A program made the position numbers and the translations under genes. Source: Spirochaetia bacterium (GTDB taxonomy: Bacteria; Spirochaetota; Spirochaetia; Treponematales; Treponemataceae). Taken from it: DNA of 8,598 bases. Of this stretch, positions 1 through 5,492 are shown piece after piece (position 1 is the stretch's first letter; each line of letters opens with the position of its first letter). The notes beneath the pieces were generated by a model. The model had not been told where the DNA came from and ran no database searches. It saw only the letters and a program-made list of their open reading frames with translations. The stretch covers positions 1-8,598 of the forward strand of contig CAAGIZ010000173.1 in NCBI GenBank assembly GCA_900770075.1. The letters are read 5' to 3'.

Positions 1-878
1 TTGCCCTCGGTGCAAAATCTCTGGGACTTACCCAGGGAGTTGCCAAGGCAGACATAAAGTACACAAAAAACGGCCCCATGATTGGAGAAATTGCAGCCCG
101 TCTTTCCGGCGGCTATATGAGTGGCTGGACTTTTCCCTATTCTTCCGGCTGCTTCCTTACAAAAGAAGCGTTAAAAATCGCAGCAGGCATGGAACCCGAT
201 TACATCACGAAAAACCGCAGAAAAATCCAATGGGCGCCTTACAAAACAGAAGAAAACATTCAGCCTCCATACGAACTTTTTGAACTTCCGTCCCTTAAAG
301 TCAGCGCAGAGCGGGCCTGGGTCAGCATCCCCGGAAAAATCGCTCAGGTGCTGGGACTTGAAGAAGCAAAAAAAGTCAGCGGCGTGCAGGAAGTCTTTCC
401 GCGTAAAAAAAACGGCGATGAAGCAGATTTTCCCCGGAACAATGTGGAAAAATGCGGAAACGTAATAACAGCGGCTCCCGACAGAAAGTCTGCCGAAAAA
501 GCAGCAGTAGAAGCCCTGAACAAAATAACCTTGATTCTTGAACCCGGCAACAAAAAAACAGAAGATTTTCTCTCAGGCAATGAACAGCCGGACGAAAAAG
601 GGTTCCCCCCGCCGGCATTTTGCGTGGAAGTGGACTGGTCAAAGGTCAAAAATATCCCGGCAAAGGCAAAAACAGCAGATTTTATTCCTGAAGAAATAAA
701 AAAGGTGCAGGCAGAAATCAGCGACTGGAATCTGTGCACTTTTGAACAGGCCGTAAAAAAATTCGACTCAATATTCCCCGGCCACGAGGCACTGGACGGA
801 AGAAAATTCTGGAAAGCGGCATTGCGGGGCTCAATTCAGGGAATGTTGTATGTGGCAGAAAAAGGTGAACAAAAATGA
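1..878 (+). CDS. ATP-grasp family ligase, 3' part (5' end outside window)
   Basis: The reading frame is open from base 3, so 291 residues of a longer protein are visible; the methionine at base 78 lies inside a conserved domain and is not the true start. The segment GEIAARLSGG (fragment residues 28-37) fits the ATP-grasp metal/ATP-binding strand E-x-N-x-R-L-x-G-G, with Ala in place of the usual Asn. It is preceded by a GVAKADIKY-like strand and followed by a P-x-S-S-G...AL-x-I-A-x-G helix, as in carboxylate-amine ligases of this superfamily. The segment GLEEAKKVSGVQEV and the later CGNVITAAPDRKSAEKA resemble the C-terminal lobe of biotin-carboxylase or L-amino-acid-ligase type enzymes. Such enzymes join a carboxylate to an amine or similar nucleophile via an acyl-phosphate; the substrate cannot be read here. 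Its stop overlaps the amidase start by four bases (ATGA), so the two are probably co-transcribed. Family is fairly sure, function unknown. Confidence 0.72.
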   Translation, partial: ALGAKSLGLTQGVAKADIKYTKNGPMIGEIAARLSGGYMSGWTFPYSSGCFLTKEALKIAAGMEPDYITKNRRKIQWAPYKTEENIQPPYELFELPSLKVSAERAWVSIPGKIAQVLGLEEAKKVSGVQEVFPRKKNGDEADFPRNNVEKCGNVITAAPDRKSAEKAAVEALNKITLILEPGNKKTEDFLSGNEQPDEKGFPPPAFCVEVDWSKVKNIPAKAKTADFIPEEIKKVQAEISDWNLCTFEQAVKKFDSIFPGHEALDGRKFWKAALRGSIQGMLYVAEKGEQK

Positions 879-2101
879 ATAAAAACTTCCAATGCCGGAC
901 TTTAAGTTTTTCTTTTTTTAGTTATTCGGGTGGCTTTTGTCCGGTTCCCAGGGCTCACCGGCCAAAACCGGGCTTTCCAGGTTTCCGCTTCCGCTCCATT
1001 CCTGCGCTGGCGCTCCGGAACTGGCTTTGCCAGACCTTCCAATCCCTGCCACTTTCGGTTTCCGGAACAAAAGCCAGAAAGCGTTTTTTTTCAGTCCTTC
1101 TGGCATTCAGCCTTGTTTTTTCCTGCTTTTCACAGAATAGCCTTAACCTTCTGGACGAAAGCAAAAAGTCAGGCATAACCCTTTACTGGGACAGCCTTTG
1201 CGGCAGCGGAATCCTCGAAAAAAACGGACATCAGGTTTCTTTCCGGGCAGGAGACGCCTTCATCCTTGAAGACTACAAAAAACTTGTCCTTACGGACAGC
1301 CCGGAGCTGAAGGACGGAGCCGTTTACGTAAGCCGAAGTTTCATGAATCAGGCAGAAGAACTGTTCAGGACAGAAAATTCACAGAACGGTTTTAAAATAG
1401 GCGCAATACTCATAGATCCGGGACACGGCGGAAAAGATGCAGGTGCCAGATATACCCACGAGGTAAACGGGAAAAAAATAACCGTCACCGAAAAAGACGT
1501 AAACCTTGCTGTAGGAAAGATGCTCTATTCACGGTTAAAGGCAGCCTATCCGGATAAAAATATTCAGCTTACCCGGTCAAAGGACAAATATCTTTCCCTT
1601 GCCCAGCGCACGGAAATTGCAAATGCCATAAAACTCAAGGACAGGGAGGCGGTTCTGTACGTTTCGGTTCACTCAAACGCTTCCCTAGACAAAAAAGCAT
1701 CCGGTTTTGAAGTCTGGTACCTTTCCCCCGGTTACAGGCGCAACGTTCTGGATAAAGATGCAGTCGAAGACAAGGATTTGTACACCGTTATGAATTCCAT
1801 GATGGAAGAGGAATATACGACAGAAAGCATTTTGATTGCAAAATTTATAATGGACGGAATGCAGGCACAGGTAGGAAACCTTTCTCAGGCTCGGGGAATA
1901 AAGGCTGAAGAGTGGTTTGTGGTGCGCAATTCCAACATGCCGGCAGTTCTGGTTGAACTGGGATTTGTTTCAAACGAAAAAGAGGGAGTCCTTCTGACAG
2001 ACGAGTCTTACTTGCAGAAGCTTTCCCTTGGAATATATAATGGGTTGTCCGCCTTTGTAACGCATTTTGAGCGTTCCAGAGGATTTACAGGTTCAAGGTG
2101 A
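875..2101 (+). CDS. N-acetylmuramoyl-L-alanine amidase (Amidase_3), with repeat-derived N-terminus
   Basis: This is a zinc amidase that cleaves the bond between N-acetylmuramic acid and the L-alanine of the peptidoglycan stem, acting in the periplasm. The catalytic domain spans about residues 176-398. Expected zinc ligands are H184 in DPGHGGKDAG, E206 in EKDVNLAVG and H266 in VSVHSNAS, with catalytic E361 in LVELGFVSN. Residues 98-155 (ITLYWDSLCGSGIL...) look like a small beta-rich accessory domain of the copper-amine-oxidase-N type. A signal-peptide-like stretch, KRFFSVLLAFSLVFSCFS, lies at residues 69-86, with a possible loose lipobox ending at C84. That is far too deep, because residues 19-68 are encoded by an inverted-repeat element. 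No in-frame ATG, GTG or TTG lies between 875 and the signal sequence, and the ATGA overlap plus GGTG upstream support 875. Whether the extended precursor is exported is uncertain. The stop overlaps the next gene. Confidence 0.9.
   Translation: MNKNFQCRTLSFSFFSYSGGFCPVPRAHRPKPGFPGFRFRSIPALALRNWLCQTFQSLPLSVSGTKARKRFFSVLLAFSLVFSCFSQNSLNLLDESKKSGITLYWDSLCGSGILEKNGHQVSFRAGDAFILEDYKKLVLTDSPELKDGAVYVSRSFMNQAEELFRTENSQNGFKIGAILIDPGHGGKDAGARYTHEVNGKKITVTEKDVNLAVGKMLYSRLKAAYPDKNIQLTRSKDKYLSLAQRTEIANAIKLKDREAVLYVSVHSNASLDKKASGFEVWYLSPGYRRNVLDKDAVEDKDLYTVMNSMMEEEYTTESILIAKFIMDGMQAQVGNLSQARGIKAEEWFVVRNSNMPAVLVELGFVSNEKEGVLLTDESYLQKLSLGIYNGLSAFVTHFERSRGFTGSR
931..1076. repeat. 146-bp inverted-repeat element inside the amidase gene
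   Basis: The ends are a perfect 10-bp inverted repeat, TGGCTTTTGT at 931-940 and ACAAAAGCCA at 1067-1076. Just inside, a CCGG follows on each side, offset by one base. The interior is GC-rich and holds a small hairpin, CTGGC-TTT-GCCAG (1021-1033). The string GCTCCATTCCT at 992-1002 and the downstream CCAATC recur in the same order near 8410-8480, so this looks like one copy of a dispersed, non-coding repeat family. It encodes no enzyme of its own and is read through in the amidase frame. No clear target-site duplication is seen; the true boundaries may be wider than the inverted repeats. Confidence 0.6.
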
Positions 2102-2577
2102 TGAATTTTTTTATGTTGATGAAAAACAAAAAGAAAGTACTGTTCTTTTCAGTTTTGGGACTTCTTCTTGCAGGTTCCCTCTGTTCTTATTTTTTTCATT
2201 TCATGGGATTCAGGTATTCTTTCAAATACAGGATTTCAGGAAGCGATAAGATGGTTTTTGAAACAAGACCAGTTCCTTCTGTAGAATGCACTTCCATGCT
2301 TACCCTTTACGTTGAAGAACTTCTTTTAGGTCCTTCATCTCAGCGTGCAAGGCCTTTTTTTCCTCTTGGAACCAGGGTTCTTTTTTGCTTTGAAAGGAAC
2401 GGAACCATGTTTTTAAACCTGTCCGAACAGGCTGTAATGGATTTTTCCCCTGAGGTAAATCTGCAGGACAGTTATGAACTTTTGAAAATGAACGTAAAGG
2501 CTAATTTCCCTTCCATAAAGAAAATAGAACTTTTTATAGACGGAAATCCGGTATTTTTTGACGCTAAAACCGAATAA
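2101..2577 (+). CDS. GerMN-domain small membrane or secreted protein
   Basis: The protein is about 158 residues. A basic N-terminus (MKNKKK) and one hydrophobic segment, VLFFSVLGLLLAGSLCSYFF, form a signal anchor or signal peptide. The C-terminal domain contains YVEELLLGPSS, then a PLGTRVL strand, a LNLSE strand and a closing IKKIELFIDG strand. This order is typical of the GerMN (sporulation and germination protein) domain, found also in non-sporulating bacteria and often near amidases and envelope genes. The exact role in spirochetes is not known to me; an accessory function in peptidoglycan or envelope maintenance is inference from the neighbouring amidase. Start choice is ambiguous: GTG 2098, ATG 2101, ATG 2113 and ATG 2119 are all in frame. 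I favour 2101, which overlaps the amidase stop by one base (TGATG) and has a weak CAGGT about nine bases upstream, but 2113 or 2119 would give a more ordinary N-terminus. Confidence 0.72.
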   Translation: MNFFMLMKNKKKVLFFSVLGLLLAGSLCSYFFHFMGFRYSFKYRISGSDKMVFETRPVPSVECTSMLTLYVEELLLGPSSQRARPFFPLGTRVLFCFERNGTMFLNLSEQAVMDFSPEVNLQDSYELLKMNVKANFPSIKKIELFIDGNPVFFDAKTE

Positions 2578-2584
2578 AAAACAA

Positions 2585-2613
2585 TTGACAAAAGGAACCG
2601 GTTATAGAATAAT
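2585..2613 (+). promoter_or_regulatory. sigma-70-type promoter of flaA
   Basis: A perfect -35 TTGACA (2585-2590) is separated by 17 bases from AATAAT (2608-2613), which matches five of six -10 positions. It starts eight bases after the stop of the GerMN gene and leaves a leader of roughly 35-40 bases before the flaA ATG. No terminator separates flaA from the upstream genes, so read-through from the operon could add to this promoter. Confidence 0.75.
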
Positions 2614-2657
2614 TATTCAATAACAAGGCTACATCAATCGAATATAAGGAGCTTCGA

Positions 2658-3773
2658 ATGAAGAAAACTTTCGTATTATCCGTTGCAGGAATGATGCTTT
2701 TAGGTGCATCTGTATTTGCAAAGGAATCAACACTTATCGATTTCACAACCCTTGATGCTGACATTACAATCAAAGCTCAGGACAGCGATGTTGAAATCCC
2801 TGAAAACAGCCGCACAATTATGGATTATGGAGTTGCAGCTGGTGCTACTTTTGACCAGGATCAGAGAGATCTTATGAAGACTTCTTTGTACCTTGGAGAT
2901 TGGGAAGTTGTTCTCAACAGTTCAGCCCAGTCCGTAACTGCACTTGCCAACTCTCAGGTTGTACCAGCACCTGTACGCGAAAGTGCAAAAGTTCCGTTTG
3001 CCGGAAAAAACGTAATGGGTGTACGCATTGTGTTCCCTTCAGGAGCATATAATGCAAATGCAAAAATTGTTCCTCCTTTTGAAATTCCTGCTTATGAGCC
3101 TCTTTCAACAGCAGACGAAAACGGCAACCGCCAGCCTCAGACCGATGAAGAAAAGGCTTCCGGACGCACCCTTTTCGAAGCAGACAGCGATGACTCTCCT
3201 GCTTACGGTGTTGTAAAGAATGTAGGAACAATTAAATCAATTGCCGTAACAACAATGGGTATGAACTTCCCTCATGGTCTTTACGTTCTCCTTGGAGATA
3301 CAGACGGTGTAACACGCCGTTACTTCATGGGTTACCTCGGCTTTGACGGCTGGAAAACCCTTACATGGAACAACCCGGACTACATTTCTGAAGTTCGCAC
3401 CCGCGAAATCCGCATCTATCCAATCTATCCTCGCGGACTTCCTTTTGTTAAGTTTGCAGGCTTCCAGATTACCCGCGATGCTTCTCACGTAGGCGATGAC
3501 TTTATCGGATATTTCAAAGACGTAAAAATCATCTACGACAAAGCAGAGCTTACTTCAGAACGCGACATTGCTGACGAAGACCTCTGGGGTATCGTAACAA
3601 AGAAGGAAACTGCCCGCCAGAACTTCGAAATGAGCCGCTTCGGAAACAAGCAGGTTAATCGCTACCTCGAAAAAGCTAAGATGGCTACAGAGTCAAGTTT
3701 CTCATCTTCTCTTGATGAAAACTCAACTTCTAACGCTCAGTCTAATGGTGGTCAGGCAGCTGATGCTAAATAA
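2658..3773 (+). CDS. flaA: FlaA, flagellar filament outer layer (sheath) protein
   Basis: FlaA forms the sheath around the FlaB core of spirochete periplasmic flagella and is exported to the periplasm. The 371-residue precursor starts with a classical Sec signal peptide (MKKTFVLSVAGMMLLGASVFA) with likely cleavage before KES. The mature protein begins STLIDFTTLDADI. It contains a long family-type domain rich in aromatic and glycine residues (for example GMNFPHGLYVLLGD, YFMGYLGFDGW and FQITRDASH), and ends in a Ser/Asn/Gln/Ala-rich hydrophilic tail from about residue 346. The SD TAAGGAG sits six bases before the ATG, which fixes the start. Codon use is visibly more uniform than in neighbouring genes (CGC for Arg, GCT/GCA for Ala, CTT/CTC for Leu), as expected for an abundant protein. 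Own promoter and own terminator make it an independent strong unit. Confidence in family is high. Confidence 0.93.
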   Translation: MKKTFVLSVAGMMLLGASVFAKESTLIDFTTLDADITIKAQDSDVEIPENSRTIMDYGVAAGATFDQDQRDLMKTSLYLGDWEVVLNSSAQSVTALANSQVVPAPVRESAKVPFAGKNVMGVRIVFPSGAYNANAKIVPPFEIPAYEPLSTADENGNRQPQTDEEKASGRTLFEADSDDSPAYGVVKNVGTIKSIAVTTMGMNFPHGLYVLLGDTDGVTRRYFMGYLGFDGWKTLTWNNPDYISEVRTREIRIYPIYPRGLPFVKFAGFQITRDASHVGDDFIGYFKDVKIIYDKAELTSERDIADEDLWGIVTKKETARQNFEMSRFGNKQVNRYLEKAKMATESSFSSSLDENSTSNAQSNGGQAADAK

Positions 3774-3800
3774 GTTTTCTGGTTAAGGAAACTTCTGGAA

Positions 3801-3830
3801 ACCGTCCGAATAATCGGGCGGTTTTTTTTT
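3801..3830 (+). terminator. intrinsic terminator of flaA
   Basis: ACCGTCCGA (3801-3809) pairs with TCGGGCGGT (3814-3822), a nine-pair stem with one G-U pair and an ATAA loop. It is followed by an uninterrupted T run to 3830 and a further T-rich stretch. It lies 27 bases after the flaA stop. Confidence 0.92.
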
Positions 3831-3863
3831 GCTTTTTTTTACATTCAATGTTAAATTTTACAG

Positions 3864-5123
3864 ATGAGCAAGATTACTTTATCAATTCCGCACAAGGACG
3901 AAATAAAAAAAACTTATGAGTCCTATACTCCTGTTCTTTCCGAAATAATGCAGAAAATAGAAGCAAAGTTAAAAAAAACAATCAAGCTTGCTTCAATGCC
4001 CACTTATAAATCGAGGATAAAATCCTTTAATTCATATTACAGAAAAGTTCTGCGCCTGAAAGCAGATGAGGTTTCTTCCAGGGGAAAACTTGTCGAACTT
4101 ACAGACATGATTGGCATACGGATTATCTGTGCCTTTATAGAAGACTTGCACGAAGTTGAGCAGCAGGTCCGCAAGAACTTTACGGTCAAAGAGGTGGAAT
4201 ACAAGGGAAGCGGAGATAATTTCCGGGAATTCGGTTATGAATCAATTCATGTCCTTATCTCCATTCCTGCAGACTGTCTGCCGGAAAACGGAAAGAAAAA
4301 AGTGCCGGAAGGCCTTGTCTGCGAGATACAGATCCGCACAATTTTGCAGGATGCCTGGGCAGAGGTTGAACATGAACTCATTTACAAGACGGAATTTTCT
4401 CCCTTTGACATGCCGCTTCGCCGGAAACTTGCTTCCATCAATGCCAGCTTAAGCCTTGCCGATACGATTTTTCAGGAAATAAGGGATTACCAGAAAAAAC
4501 TTCAGCTTGAAACTTCTGAGCGGCGGGAATCCTTTTACGAAAAAGTGGACGAAACGACGGGAGAGTTCTCCGAAGATGAAAAAGCAAGGGTAAAAACAGA
4601 AACCAAAGAGATTGGAAAGGCAAGCCAGTTTATACGGGGAACAATTGACGATATGCTGCTGGATGCTATTCATGCCCACAACAATGGAGAAATGCAAAAA
4701 GCGATTGTAATCTATACCCAGATTCTTGAATCAAAACCTGTTCCTGCGGACATTGTTTTGTCTGTTGTATTCAAGCATCGGGGAATGGCCTATTTTGCCT
4801 CAAACGATTACGAAAATGCCTTAAAAGACTTTGAGCTGAGCGTAAAATATGACGAAAACGGATTCCGCTCTTACTATTACATTGGAATTGTATATACGGT
4901 TATGCTCAATTACCAGAAAGCAGTAGAAGCCTTTACCCGTTCCCTGGAAATAAATGAATTCCAGTCCCATGCCAGATACAGGAGGGCCGTCGCCTATTCC
5001 AAAATAGGTGAAGATGAAAAAGCTTTGGAAGACCTGTCTGCCGCCGAAGCCATGGGGCTTGAACTTGCAGACGAAAAACTTCTAAAGGAAAAACTGTTAA
5101 AAAAACTGGGAATAGGCATGTAG
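3864..5123 (+). CDS. RelA/SpoT-like nucleotide pyrophosphokinase domain with C-terminal TPR repeats
   Basis: 419 residues. Residues about 24-205 form a RelA/SpoT synthetase fold: R51 and K53 in SRIKS, metal-binding D81 in LTDMIGIRII, Y125 and H129 in GYESIH, and E154 in CEIQIRT, followed by DAWAEVEHELIYK. These are the residues that transfer pyrophosphate from ATP to a GTP/GDP 3' hydroxyl in the family. There is no HD hydrolase domain and no TGS or ACT domain. The loop before GYESIH reads YKGSGDNFREF instead of the common K-D-Y-x-x-x-P-K-x-N, so the acceptor substrate may differ. Residues about 263-400 form roughly four TPR repeats (for example HRGMAYFASNDYENALKDFE and YIGIVYTVMLNYQKAVEAF), likely a protein-binding tail. 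A stop in frame shortly upstream fixes ATG 3864 as the first start; no good SD is seen. The gene follows the flaA terminator and no promoter is obvious. Alarmone synthetase is the leading call; a toxSAS-like tRNA modifier is an alternative. Confidence 0.82.
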   Translation: MSKITLSIPHKDEIKKTYESYTPVLSEIMQKIEAKLKKTIKLASMPTYKSRIKSFNSYYRKVLRLKADEVSSRGKLVELTDMIGIRIICAFIEDLHEVEQQVRKNFTVKEVEYKGSGDNFREFGYESIHVLISIPADCLPENGKKKVPEGLVCEIQIRTILQDAWAEVEHELIYKTEFSPFDMPLRRKLASINASLSLADTIFQEIRDYQKKLQLETSERRESFYEKVDETTGEFSEDEKARVKTETKEIGKASQFIRGTIDDMLLDAIHAHNNGEMQKAIVIYTQILESKPVPADIVLSVVFKHRGMAYFASNDYENALKDFELSVKYDENGFRSYYYIGIVYTVMLNYQKAVEAFTRSLEINEFQSHARYRRAVAYSKIGEDEKALEDLSAAEAMGLELADEKLLKEKLLKKLGIGM

Positions 5124-5159
5124 GCACCGGCACCTTTTTTGTGTCAATAGAGTTTCTTG

Positions 5160-5260
5160 CGATCTAAGCGGGCGTTGCGGGCGGCGTTTGAGCCCGCTGG
5201 ATGGGGTAGCGTAAGACGGCAAAACCGGCTGGAGCGCAGGGGAAGGCTTTCCCCTCCCTA
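5160..5260. repeat. GC-rich intergenic repeat-like element
   Basis: This stretch is far richer in G and C than the AT-rich DNA after it. AGCGGGC (5167-5173) pairs with GCCCGCT (5192-5198). GGGGAA (5239-5244) pairs with TTCCCC (5249-5254) around a GGCT loop. No long reading frame with an RBS is present. Composition and hairpins resemble treponemal dispersed intergenic repeats, but it does not align convincingly with the elements at 931-1076 or 8316-8478. The second hairpin is followed, after some 14 bases, by a T run, so it may weakly end transcription from the upstream gene. Confidence 0.45.
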
Positions 5261-5306
5261 AAAATAATTTTTTTTGATAAATTTTCAAAAAATTGCATTT
5301 TATATA

Positions 5307-5335
5307 TTGACGCAAACTTTTTGATTTGATATTAT
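5307..5335 (+). promoter_or_regulatory. sigma-70-type promoter of the tRNA-Glu gene
   Basis: TTGACG (5307-5312), a 17-base spacer and TATTAT (5330-5335) each match the consensus at five of six positions. The surrounding DNA is very AT-rich. Transcription would start near 5341-5343, about 25 bases before the tRNA. Confidence 0.7.
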
Positions 5336-5343
5336 TAAACAGT

Positions 5344-5360
5344 CAGCTGCGGTGCAGTTG
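5344..5360 (+). other. small hairpin in the tRNA-Glu leader
   Basis: CAGCTGC (5344-5350) and GCAGTTG (5354-5360) pair over seven positions with one G-U and a GGT loop. It sits between the predicted transcription start and the tRNA 5' end. The right arm, GGTGCAGTTGGTAA, also resembles a tRNA D-arm, so it may be a relic of a lost tRNA or a processing structure. Both readings are inference. Confidence 0.4.
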
Positions 5361-5366
5361 GTAAAT

Positions 5367-5438
5367 GTCTCCTTCGTCTAGTGGTTAGGACATCGGGTTT
5401 TCATCCCGACAACAGCAGTTCAATTCTGCTAGGAGATG
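5367..5438 (+). tRNA. tRNA-Glu (anticodon UUC)
   Basis: 72 bases fold as a full cloverleaf. The acceptor is GTCTCCT with AGGAGAT. The D-stem is GTCT with GGAC. The anticodon stem TCGGG/CCCGA encloses loop TTTTCAT, giving anticodon TTC at 5400-5402. The variable region has four bases. The T-stem AGCAG/CTGCT encloses loop TTCAATT. The discriminator is G. The core AGTGGTTAGGAC is typical of bacterial tRNA-Glu. CCA is not encoded. The first acceptor pair is G-U rather than G-C, which is unusual. It forms its own transcription unit with a promoter upstream and a terminator immediately downstream. Confidence 0.93.
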
Positions 5439-5442
5439 TCAG

Positions 5443-5475
5443 GCCTTGTAACTTCGTGTTGCAAGGCTTTTTTTT
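5443..5475 (+). terminator. intrinsic terminator of tRNA-Glu
   Basis: GCCTTGTAAC (5443-5452) pairs fully with GTTGCAAGGC (5458-5467), one pair being G-U, around a TTCGT loop and followed by eight T (5468-5475). It starts four bases after the tRNA. It also shows that an ATG at 5436, in frame with the helicase but overlapping the tRNA, is not the helicase start. Confidence 0.92.
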
Positions 5476-5492
5476 GCTCAGGGGCTTTGGGG

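Noticed and set aside
78..80. ATG at 78 as the true start of the ATP-grasp gene
   Set aside because: The frame is open upstream to the window edge, and the preceding residues fit the ATP-grasp fold, so the gene begins outside the window.
3864..5123. toxSAS toxin-antitoxin pair
   Set aside because: No small antitoxin gene lies directly before or after; the upstream gene is flaA and the downstream DNA is a repeat and a tRNA. It is kept only as an alternative for the enzyme activity.
5124..5145. GGCACCGGCACC plus T run as an intrinsic terminator of the RelA-like gene
   Set aside because: The GC-rich segment is a direct repeat, not an inverted one, so no stem forms before the T run.
5436..5492. 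ATG at 5436 as the start of the helicase, adding 19 residues
   Set aside because: The codon lies in the last bases of tRNA-Glu, and the added residues are encoded by the tRNA terminator hairpin and its T run. ATG 5493 begins the conserved domain.
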